Made by a program: the position numbers and the translations under genes
The notes under the pieces: generated by a model
The model's database searches: none
Told to the model about the DNA's origin: nothing
The model's input: the letters and a program-made list of their open reading frames with translations, nothing else
In this document: piece after piece, positions 1-8,221 of the stretch
Position numbering within the stretch: the stretch's first letter is position 1
Layout of the letters: each line of letters begins with the position of its first letter
Source: Chthoniobacteraceae bacterium
GTDB taxonomy: Bacteria > Verrucomicrobiota > Verrucomicrobiia > Chthoniobacterales > Chthoniobacteraceae
NCBI GenBank assembly: GCA_028293625.1
Contig: JAQGOL010000037.1
Span: forward strand, 124,001-188,000
Reading direction: 5' to 3'
Length of the DNA stretch: 64,000 bases

Positions 1-1064
1 TCATAGCTGGCGCTGGCATAGCCGAGGCCGCCGTTGAACTTGCCGGAAGCAACCCCATTTGGCAGATCGATATACGCTTGAGTTACCGGCGAACCGCCGG
101 GCAGATCAATTCCCTTGCCATTGGCAGTCAGTGCCGCGCCCGCGCCGCGGATCGTCGCATTGGCGTTTGCAGCCGATCCGATATCGGGCACCACGGCGCC
201 GTCTCCGGCTCCGCTCAGGCTGTTGAAAGTATAACGATGCACCGGGCCGCGGGTCAAAGTCTTGACCACGGGGGTGAACTGAGTCTTCTCAAGATTGTAG
301 TTTGAGGTCACCTGTGTCGCGCTCAATGCGCCCGAATGGATGCGCACCTTGGAGATCTCGCCGGTCAGCCGGTTGGCGCCGTCAATGGTCCCTTCCGGTG
401 TACGTTGAGTGCCGATATTGATGGAGAAATTGTCCTTTGCGTCGAGAAAAACGCCGCTCTCGGTATTGGTATTAACACCGTCAACGAACACTTTTTGAGT
501 TCCAGCTCCATCATACGTATAAACAAGATGATGCCAGCTTCCGGAGCTCGGCGTCAGGGAACCATTCACTCCGTCGGTCGGCCCAAAACCCATGTCGGTG
601 CCGCCCCAATGACCCATGGCGCCGAAAGCATTGTTATTCCCAAAGTTCTGGGAGACGTTGGTGCCGTCATTGCCGCGGGCGGACCAGGAAACCAAGGTTT
701 CTTCACCATGGAGATGCCCGTTATTGACCCAGGTTTCAATGGTGTAAGGCTTGTTGGCATCATGCAGAAGCGCGTTCGTTGCCGGTCCAACAAAATAGTC
801 ATTGCCGTCCAAAAAGATCGACGCCGCCCCAGTCGAGGTTTCCCTTATCGGTGTGCCATTGGAGCTGAATGAACCGCCCAAGGTTCCCGAATTGAGCCAG
901 TCGCTTGCACCATTGCTAAACGTCGAGGCATCCAGACTGATCAGAAGCTCGCCGGCCACCTGGACCTGGCCAAACAGATGAGAAATCGGCAGGCCGGCCA
1001 GAAGGACGGCAGCCGTGACGCCAATGGCGCGGCGGAAAGAGCGGACGGGGGGAGAGATAATCAT
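1..1064 (-). CDS. Secreted LamG-domain protein, 3' end cut by window edge
   Basis: An open frame runs on the minus strand from the ATG at 1064 to the window edge: 354 codons without a stop, so the C-terminus is missing. The N-terminus is signal-peptide-like (basic SFRRAIG, then the hydrophobic VTAAVLLAGLPI, then a polar region from about residue 33). The body is a LamG/concanavalin-A-like jelly roll: ASIFLDGNDYFVGP, YTIETWVNN, SWHHLVYTYDG, KVFVDGVN and a closing GEISKVRIHSGALSATQV. A second such domain seems to start after HRYTFNSLSGAGDG. Proteins like this bind glycans or act as surface modules; a specific ligand cannot be read. An in-frame ATG at 1085 is an alternative start, and neither has a clear ribosome binding site. 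Fold certain enough, role unknown. Confidence 0.75.
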   Translation of the reverse strand, partial: MIISPPVRSFRRAIGVTAAVLLAGLPISHLFGQVQVAGELLISLDASTFSNGASDWLNSGTLGGSFSSNGTPIRETSTGAASIFLDGNDYFVGPATNALLHDANKPYTIETWVNNGHLHGEETLVSWSARGNDGTNVSQNFGNNNAFGAMGHWGGTDMGFGPTDGVNGSLTPSSGSWHHLVYTYDGAGTQKVFVDGVNTNTESGVFLDAKDNFSINIGTQRTPEGTIDGANRLTGEISKVRIHSGALSATQVTSNYNLEKTQFTPVVKTLTRGPVHRYTFNSLSGAGDGAVVPDIGSAANANATIRGAGAALTANGKGIDLPGGSPVTQAYIDLPNGVASGKFNGGLGYASASY

Positions 1065-1274
1065 AGAGAGCGGGAGAAGCGTCATAATACCGCCATGGAA
1101 TTGTCATCGCAGATTGACGTTTCGGGCGGGTTTGGAAACGAAGCGTCGATAAGATCGCACGCGTCTCGGTTTCTGTAAATCCTTTGGATGCCCTTAAACC
1201 TATTTCAAATCCACACGACTCACGATCGGCTCGACCATCGAAAGTTTAAACAATCCGTTATTAAATAGGGAAAT

Positions 1275-2783
1275 TCAGGTGGCTTTTATCCAGCCAACTT
1301 TTCTAAGAGATTGCAGGCATTCTTTTACACTCATTGCCTGCTGTGCGTTAACGTTGTATATCGCACACCGATCCTTCCACGCCTGCGCTTCGGCGATTGA
1401 TGGGTGATACCGTTTTGCATACGGCACATTTTGCCCCACTAACAACGCGAGATACCCTTCAAGACCAAATGAATTTGTCGGATGCAATATGATCCCCGAC
1501 AACAATGCGCTCGGCCCGTTCTCTTGATAAAAATCAACGACCTGCTGAGCCTCTCCAAGCGCGATGTCGCGCCGGCAGGTCTGCCAAAAGGGCGTGTCGA
1601 GCCGCGTATTAAAGGCGTAATGAACCGCCAGGAAATCGCGAATATCATTCCATTGCGTGGAATGATAACGGTTAAAACAGTCAATCATCGTGGGCGTCGG
1701 TTCCTGCAAGGCGTCCACTAATGCGTCAGCAAGTGTTGAGGTCTGCACGCTTATTACCTGCAATGAGGTCGCCTCCAGCGGCTCGACAAAGCCGCTCGCA
1801 TTGCCAATCCCGACCACGTTGCCAACCCAAATGCGCTTGGAATGAAAAGAGCGGAACTTTACCACTCGCGGTTCGTTTGAAATCTTCGGGTTTTTTGCCA
1901 GCAACTCAACACGTGCCGCATCGTCATCAATAAAACGCGACGAATAAACGTACCCGCGATTAATCCAATGCTCGTGTTCAATTTGCCAGCACCAGCCCGA
2001 CTCCATGGTTTCCGCTACCGTATACGGCCGGATCGGCTCATCGGTGCGTGTCCAACCGCCAATTACCGCCCTGTCGCAAAAAAGCGCGTCTGAAAAATCG
2101 CGAACCGGTTCCCCGAGTGCGCGCCCGAGCAGTTCGGAACGAAATCCTGACGCATCAATAAAAAGATCGGCAGTCACCCGTTCCCCGCTGGCAAGCAAAA
2201 GCGCGGTCACGCCGCGCTCTTCACGACCAGCCACCCTGATGGCGCCAATCTCGGCCTGCGTCATATTTCCATCGGTAATAGAAACACCGACCTTCCGGCA
2301 GACCGTCTCCAGGTATCCAACCAACTTGATGTTCTCGATATGGAACGCGTGGTTGCGATGCAAATTGGGCATCCCGTCGGGATTTTTGGCAAACGCTTTA
2401 TCATGCGCCATCAGCGCCGAAATAGGCCCGACAAAGCGCAGGTTTTCATCATGATAAAAGCCGACGTTGCGACGCAATTCAGGCCAGCGTTGTTCGTATT
2501 CTTTACTGAATGTGTAAAAAAAATCGTCGCGCGGCCCCCATAAAAAGCGAATCCCGAGCTTCCATGTCGGTTGTGCATCAGCATAAAACTCACGTGCATC
2601 AAGATTAAGATACTCGAAAAAATGGCGCGGAAACGAAGCGGTGGTCCCTTCCCCGACGCCGATGACGCCAATGTCGGGACTTCGGATCACGCGGACCTGG
2701 AGTTGGGGGAGTTTGCGTTTGAGTGTCAGCGCGGCCATCAGGCCCGCGCTGCCACCGCCTAAGACGACAACGGAGGAAATCAT
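1275..2783 (-). CDS. Flavin-dependent (tryptophan) halogenase family protein
   Basis: About 502 residues, typical for the PrnA/RebH family of FADH2-dependent halogenases. Counting from the ATG at 2783, the Rossmann motif GGGSAG is at 9-14 and the family motif GVGEGTT at 42-48. The position of the catalytic lysine is filled by K75 (PTWKLGIRF) and the active-site glutamate by E337 (EPLEAT). The WxWxIP signature is W264-C-W266-Q-I268 but ends in Glu, not Pro. The frame opens ten residues earlier at 2813; I chose 2783 because it sits right before the FAD-binding strand. It stands alone, with no flavin reductase or biosynthetic cluster next to it. Predicted to halogenate an electron-rich aromatic or indole substrate; the substrate is unknown. 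A non-halogenating monooxygenase of the same fold is possible. Confidence 0.85.
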   Translation of the reverse strand: MISSVVVLGGGSAGLMAALTLKRKLPQLQVRVIRSPDIGVIGVGEGTTASFPRHFFEYLNLDAREFYADAQPTWKLGIRFLWGPRDDFFYTFSKEYEQRWPELRRNVGFYHDENLRFVGPISALMAHDKAFAKNPDGMPNLHRNHAFHIENIKLVGYLETVCRKVGVSITDGNMTQAEIGAIRVAGREERGVTALLLASGERVTADLFIDASGFRSELLGRALGEPVRDFSDALFCDRAVIGGWTRTDEPIRPYTVAETMESGWCWQIEHEHWINRGYVYSSRFIDDDAARVELLAKNPKISNEPRVVKFRSFHSKRIWVGNVVGIGNASGFVEPLEATSLQVISVQTSTLADALVDALQEPTPTMIDCFNRYHSTQWNDIRDFLAVHYAFNTRLDTPFWQTCRRDIALGEAQQVVDFYQENGPSALLSGIILHPTNSFGLEGYLALLVGQNVPYAKRYHPSIAEAQAWKDRCAIYNVNAQQAMSVKECLQSLRKVGWIKAT

Positions 2784-3042
2784 GGGGGGAACGGGGAACA
2801 GGGGGGGAAGCAAGCTGGGAAGAATCCCGGAGAGCGGGTTACCGGCGAGTTAATGGCATGAATCCCAGTGCAATCGAGCCTTTTTGATGACGTCAATCGG
2901 CGTGCGCGCGGTGTGCCGGAGGAATTTCATAACCGTTATTCGTATCAAGCAATTAGCGGCATTTGCCGAACGGCGAATGCTTGATCTTTACAACTCTTTT
3001 AAGTCACTAATGAGTTACTCCCCTCGCCCATCCATTTTTTTC

Positions 3043-6000
3043 ATGAACAATCCCTCTCCTGGAAGCAAACGTCTCCCACTCGCCCGCTCCATCCAAATCC
3101 TTGCGCTTGCCGGCGTCGTATTTGGCGCATCGCAAGCCTCAGCCGACTATTTTTCTGTTGATACAATCACAGGCAACGCGGACTCGGGCGTCGATAGCGG
3201 TCGCAATTACGTTTCCATCAACAACATCGTCGGTGGAGATGTCATAGTAAACGGAGTCACTTTCGCCGGTGCCGAAACGTCCGGGACAGGCTGGACATTG
3301 AACGGTGCCGGTGCGCGGTTTGACGCGGGCGGCAATCATACGGGCATTACCGACAGCATCGCCTCGCTTTTTGATAACTTCCAATACAACGGGGCTCCTG
3401 CGGTCTTTAGCCTCAGCGGGCTCATCGCAGGCCAGACTTACCAGGCTACTTTCTACAACGAGGCATTCGGACTTGGCGCCGACCGCTCGCAAACCCTCAC
3501 CGCTGATTTGGGCGCTTCGATCCGTTATAACGAGGATGCCGTCAACGCCAGTGTGCTCAAATACACATTCGTGGCGACTGACACCACGACGAATATTTCG
3601 GTTTCCCCGGCCGTTGTTGCCAACACAATGCATTTTTACGGATTCAGCAATGAGATCCTAAATGCCTGGTCGCCAGCCTCCGACAGCTCATGGGATACCG
3701 CGGCAAACTGGTCAACCGGCGTGATTGCCAACGCGGTTGGGTCCACCGCAAATTTCGGCGCGCAGGCAGCCGCCACCGCTGTAACCCTTAATAGTGCGAA
3801 AACGGTTGGCTATCTGAGCTTCGGAGGAACTTCCTCCTATAATATATCCGGCACCGGCTCGATCACATTGCAGGCTACAGCCAACACCGGGTTATCGAGC
3901 GTCGATGTGGCGACCTCCGCCATTCATACGATTGGCACAAGCGTTGTCCTGACCGGCGATACTCAAAAAATCGGGGCTGGCAACCTTCACATCCAGGGAA
4001 ACGTTTCAGGCACGGGCGGATTTATCGTCAATAGCGGCGTCCTTACCTTGAGCGGTACAAACAGCTATGAGGGAACGACCAGAATCAACAACGGTGTCCT
4101 GCGCGTAGGCGCGTCGATCTCAATTGAGAACCCTGGATTTGAACTTCCCAACCAAGGCAACGGTGGCTTTACCTATGCGCCATCCGTGCCGGGCTGGACG
4201 CTTGCCGGCAATACCGGAATCGCGCAAAATAACAGTCCCTGGTATGTTCCGGCCGCGGTCGATGGAGTGCAGGCCGCATTTCTTCAAGGCGACGATGGCA
4301 CGGGGGCTGGCATCTCGCAGACGATTAATGTCGATACCGCAGGTCTTTATAACATCGGCTTTCTGGCCGTCGGTCGCAATGGCAACGGCCCAAATGGCCT
4401 GATCGTCAAGGTTGATGGTATCACAGCCCTCACCCTGGCGGAGTCTCAGTTTGATAATCTGAAATGGCAGGATTTTGCAACATCGGCTATCAACCTCACG
4501 GCTGGTTCGCACACGATTTCATTTGTCGGCAATAATCAGCTTGTTGGAGATAAAACCACGGTGATCGACCGCGTGCAGATCGGCCGCACCGGCCTGAATA
4601 CAAACGCGATTCCCGATAGCTCCATTGTCTCGCTTAATAGTGCTAATTCCACGCTCGATCTGAATGGGAACAACGAAACGGTCGGCTCGCTTATCGGCGT
4701 TTCAGGCAGCAAAGTCTTTCTGGGCAACGGCACTCTGACCACAGGCGGCAATAACTCGGATTCAATTTACGCGGGCGTCATCGCTGGGGCAGGTGGCGTT
4801 GTGACCAAGACCGGCACCGGCACGCTGACATTGACAGGCATCAATAGCTATAGCGGCGGCACGAACATCAACGCCGGCAAATTTAAGAGCGTGCTTGCCA
4901 ATTCCGCGGGATCGGGCCGGGTCTTTGTCGCGGCCGGCGCGACCTGGGAGCTTGGCGGCGAGAACCAGACGGTGGCCGGACTTTCGGGCGCCGGAGCCGT
5001 TACGCGTAACACCGCGCTGACCGGAGCGGTGGTGGGACCTACCGTTTTCACCACCAACGCGGGCTCGGGCATATCGGGCGCGGCGAACTACACTCACCTG
5101 CTTGACTTCGGCGATGGCGCGGGCGCTGTAATAAATGGAGTTGCCTTCACCAGCGCCGGCAATAATGGCGGAAACTGGAGTCTGACCGGAGCTACCAATT
5201 CCGTTCCCGAAGTCGCCGGCGCGCCGACCGCTCCGACGTTTGTCGACGCCCCCAACGGGACCGGATTCAATCAGCTCTATCAGGACTTCTATTACAATGG
5301 CAATCCGGGCGAACTGAAACTCAACAACCTGATAGCAGGCGAAAATTACGAGGCCCGCCTTTACAACCGCGTCTGGGGTGGTCCGCGTGTGCAGACACTG
5401 ACTTTCGATGATGGGAGCGGCACCCCGGCCGGCTTTACGTTTGACCAGGATGCAACTTCAAATCCGAACTATATCAGCTATAAGTTCACAGCCACCGCGC
5501 CAACACTGACGATCACGGCTACCCCGCAGGCGCCCGGATCGAGTTTTCATTGGTATGGGGCGACCGTTGAACAGATTGTCCTGACGCCGTCGACGCTGAC
5601 AGTGGGCGACTCGAACAACTATACCTTCGACGGTGTGCTTAGCGGAATCAACAATCTGGCCAAACAAGGCACCGGCATCCAGACATTGGCCGGCGCCAAT
5701 ACTTATACCGGCACCACGTTGGTAAGCGGCGGCACTTTGCAAGTTACCGGTTCAATCAGCGGTACTACCAGCGTGACTGTTAACAACAACGCCACGCTCC
5801 AGATCGGCGGCACCGGCAATCGAATCGCCGATACTGCCCCAATCACCCTTGGAGGCAACGGCGCGGGCGGCACGCTTAGCATGCAAGGATTAAGCGCGCA
5901 GAGCGAAGTTCTTGGGGTGCTTAAATTAGGCGAGTCGTCCACCATCGACTTCGGCTTGGGCAACAGCGATACGCTCCTTTTCTCCAAGCTGACACTGGCA

Positions 6001-6297
6001 ACTTATTCCCTGGCCGTGTTCAACTGGACCGGCACGCCATACAACCTGTCTGAAACCGCCGATCATGGTGGCACCCAGGACCATCTCACCTTCGCTCTCA
6101 ATGTTGGCGCCACCGACGCCAGCCGTATCTATTTCTATTCCGACAACGGCGCGACCTTTTTGGGCAGCGGGAAAACCATTAACTACGGCGGCGGACAATT
6201 TGAAGTGGTCCCGGTTCCCGAGCCCTCGGTGAGCGCACTTGCCGCCTTGGCTCTGGGTCTTGCGGGCCTCCGCCGGCGGCGGAGGACGGCAAGATAA
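3043..6297 (+). CDS. PEP-CTERM surface protein with autotransporter-associated beta-strand repeats
   Basis: A 1084-residue secreted protein. The ATG at 3043 begins a clear signal peptide that ends around ASQASA; the frame is open further upstream, but that part does not look like protein. Modules in order: an unnamed jelly-roll-like module (about 36-205), an autotransporter-associated beta-strand repeat (about 323-355), a DUF642/CBM-like segment starting IENPGFELP (about 359-516), another repeat (about 582-616), a second copy of the first module (about 667-845) and a third repeat (about 868-902). The C-terminus is a PEP-CTERM sorting signal: VPEPS, a hydrophobic helix, then five arginines. 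Such tails are recognised by an exosortase, which is not encoded in this window. Likely role: extracellular matrix or surface display. The high Gly/Thr/Asn content is normal for the family. Confidence 0.88.
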   Translation: MNNPSPGSKRLPLARSIQILALAGVVFGASQASADYFSVDTITGNADSGVDSGRNYVSINNIVGGDVIVNGVTFAGAETSGTGWTLNGAGARFDAGGNHTGITDSIASLFDNFQYNGAPAVFSLSGLIAGQTYQATFYNEAFGLGADRSQTLTADLGASIRYNEDAVNASVLKYTFVATDTTTNISVSPAVVANTMHFYGFSNEILNAWSPASDSSWDTAANWSTGVIANAVGSTANFGAQAAATAVTLNSAKTVGYLSFGGTSSYNISGTGSITLQATANTGLSSVDVATSAIHTIGTSVVLTGDTQKIGAGNLHIQGNVSGTGGFIVNSGVLTLSGTNSYEGTTRINNGVLRVGASISIENPGFELPNQGNGGFTYAPSVPGWTLAGNTGIAQNNSPWYVPAAVDGVQAAFLQGDDGTGAGISQTINVDTAGLYNIGFLAVGRNGNGPNGLIVKVDGITALTLAESQFDNLKWQDFATSAINLTAGSHTISFVGNNQLVGDKTTVIDRVQIGRTGLNTNAIPDSSIVSLNSANSTLDLNGNNETVGSLIGVSGSKVFLGNGTLTTGGNNSDSIYAGVIAGAGGVVTKTGTGTLTLTGINSYSGGTNINAGKFKSVLANSAGSGRVFVAAGATWELGGENQTVAGLSGAGAVTRNTALTGAVVGPTVFTTNAGSGISGAANYTHLLDFGDGAGAVINGVAFTSAGNNGGNWSLTGATNSVPEVAGAPTAPTFVDAPNGTGFNQLYQDFYYNGNPGELKLNNLIAGENYEARLYNRVWGGPRVQTLTFDDGSGTPAGFTFDQDATSNPNYISYKFTATAPTLTITATPQAPGSSFHWYGATVEQIVLTPSTLTVGDSNNYTFDGVLSGINNLAKQGTGIQTLAGANTYTGTTLVSGGTLQVTGSISGTTSVTVNNNATLQIGGTGNRIADTAPITLGGNGAGGTLSMQGLSAQSEVLGVLKLGESSTIDFGLGNSDTLLFSKLTLATYSLAVFNWTGTPYNLSETADHGGTQDHLTFALNVGATDASRIYFYSDNGATFLGSGKTINYGGGQFEVVPVPEPSVSALAALALGLAGLRRRRRTAR

Positions 6298-6442
6298 CGC
6301 GTAAAGAAACGCGCACACCAGCAAGCGTGAGTCCGAACCGTGCACGGCTTGAAAAGCCTTGCAACGATGTTTGGCATCTTTCCACCCACCCGTTGGGCCA
6401 CCCGCTCACGTTGTCAGCTTGTCACCTTACCACCCTATCTCC

Positions 6443-8092
6443 TTGCCCTCCGCACCCGCTCTCCAATTTGATGTTGTAATCGCCGGCGGCGGTTTTGCCG
6501 CGGTATATTGCGCACGTGCCCTCGCACGGGGACTTGGCGACGAGGCACGTAATCGGGTTGCCCTTGTGGCGGATCAGAACTTCATGGTCTTCCAGCCGAT
6601 GCTGGCTGAAGTGGTCGGCGCGTCGCTTTCCCCTCGGCATGTCGTCAATCCCATTCGGCGCCTCTGCAGCGGAGTGACGGTGCTGCGCGGGAGCATCAGC
6701 TCAATTGATCTTCCGGCAGGTGCCATGCAGGTCAATGCGGGTGATTTTACGGGCAATGTTTCCGTGGAATTTAAACACCTCGTCCTCACTCTCGGCGGAA
6801 TAGTCGACCTCAGCCGTGTGCCTGGGATGACAGAACACGCCTTTTTGCTTAAAAACGTCGGCGACGCCCTTAAGCTACGTTCAACGATTATCGACCGGAT
6901 CGAAGAAGCCAATCTCACTTCCGACGCGGCGGCAATGGAACGGCTGCTTCGTTTTGTGATTGTGGGCGGCGGCTACTCGGGCGTGGAAACCGCGGGGCAG
7001 ATCCGGGATCTTGGCGATGAAATCCTCGGACTTTATCCACGGTTGCCCAAAGAATTGTTCCGCGTCATTTTGATCCATAGCGGTCCGCATCTGCTCCCGG
7101 AAATCAACGAGTCACTTGGACGCTATTGCGAGGAAAACCTGAAGGGCCGAGGTGTGGAAATCATTCTCGGATCGCGTGTTTCGGGGATGACCGCCAGCAA
7201 GGTTTATATCGGGGAGCGCTCTTTTGAAACGCATACGGTAGTCTCCACCGTGGGAAATGCGCCGCACCCGATGCTCGTGAGCCTTTGCAGCGACAACAGC
7301 ATTGAACTCGATCGGGGACGCGTGGTTACCGATGACACCTTGAAGGTAAAAGATCATCCCGGCCTTTGGGCCGCGGGCGATTGCGCGGCCGTGCCAATGC
7401 CGGTGAAAAACGCCCCGGTGAGCGAACCTGTCAAAGCGGCCTCCCCCTTCACGCCACAGCCGTTTTGTCCGCCTACCGCGCAATTTGCCGTGCGCCAGGG
7501 CACCCTTCTTGGCAAAAACCTGGCGAGCGTGCTTGGTGGAAAAGGCGAGGTCGAATCGTTTAAATTTACCGGACTCGGTGAGCTCGCCTCCATCGGCCAT
7601 CGGGCCGCGGTAGCCGAAATCATGGGGATGCAGTTCTCGGGGTTTTTTGCATGGTGGCTATGGCGGAGCATCTACCTGATGAAATTGCCGGGGCTTGAAC
7701 GCAAGCTGCGTGTGCTCATGGATTGGACGCTCGATCTGTTTTTCCCTCGCGATATTTCCCTCTTTCAATCGCGTCCCACCCAGCGGCTCAAGGGGATGCG
7801 CCTGGAAGTGGGCGACATCCTTTTTCATGCGGGTGAGCCGGCCTTTTCTTTTTACATCGTAAAAAGCGGTCGCATCGATCTGCGAAATCCTGATGGAACA
7901 CCTGCAAAGAGCGTCTATCCGGGGGACCATTTCGGAGAACGTGCGCTCCTGCATGATCGCAAATGGCAATTTACTGCCATAGCGGCCGAGTCGACCGAGC
8001 TGGTGGCGATCAGTGCCGGAGTTTTCGACTCGATTATCGACGCGGACAAGTCGATCCGCGATTTTCTCCTGACGACCGCCGCGTCGCATTGA
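6443..8092 (+). CDS. NDH-2-like FAD oxidoreductase fused to a cyclic-nucleotide-binding domain
   Basis: The N-terminal 420 or so residues are a type II NADH dehydrogenase-like pyridine nucleotide-disulfide oxidoreductase: FAD-binding VVIAGGGFAAVY at the start, a second dinucleotide motif FVIVGGGYSGVETAG, and the late FAD motif GLWAAGDCAAVP. The family passes electrons from NADH to quinone at the inner membrane face. The last 98 residues form a CRP/CNMP-type beta-roll (MRLEVGDILFHAGEP, FYIVKSGRIDL, GDHFGERALL). The phosphate-binding cassette lacks the usual PRAAT arginine (it reads WQFTAIA), so nucleotide binding is doubtful. No ATG fits: I place the start at the TTG at 6443, eight codons before the first strand; the frame is open from a TTG at 6359. 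The gene follows the PEP-CTERM gene and precedes the LptD-like gene on the same strand. Confidence 0.82.
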   Translation: MPSAPALQFDVVIAGGGFAAVYCARALARGLGDEARNRVALVADQNFMVFQPMLAEVVGASLSPRHVVNPIRRLCSGVTVLRGSISSIDLPAGAMQVNAGDFTGNVSVEFKHLVLTLGGIVDLSRVPGMTEHAFLLKNVGDALKLRSTIIDRIEEANLTSDAAAMERLLRFVIVGGGYSGVETAGQIRDLGDEILGLYPRLPKELFRVILIHSGPHLLPEINESLGRYCEENLKGRGVEIILGSRVSGMTASKVYIGERSFETHTVVSTVGNAPHPMLVSLCSDNSIELDRGRVVTDDTLKVKDHPGLWAAGDCAAVPMPVKNAPVSEPVKAASPFTPQPFCPPTAQFAVRQGTLLGKNLASVLGGKGEVESFKFTGLGELASIGHRAAVAEIMGMQFSGFFAWWLWRSIYLMKLPGLERKLRVLMDWTLDLFFPRDISLFQSRPTQRLKGMRLEVGDILFHAGEPAFSFYIVKSGRIDLRNPDGTPAKSVYPGDHFGERALLHDRKWQFTAIAAESTELVAISAGVFDSIIDADKSIRDFLLTTAASH

Positions 8093-8221
8093 TCAGCTTT
8101 AGCTGGCTGCAGACGGCTTAAATTGAGCGCGGATTGTGGGTTGGGCTTGGAGTTCCTTTCCTGGAAGCCCCTTTTCACTTGGCATCGTTCCAACCGGCTC
8201 GCTAGCTTGCGGCCCTCTTTC

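Noticed and set aside
336-872. 178-codon plus-strand frame at the left edge
   Set aside because: The minus strand has a continuous LamG protein with a signal peptide across the same bases; the plus frame has no domain.
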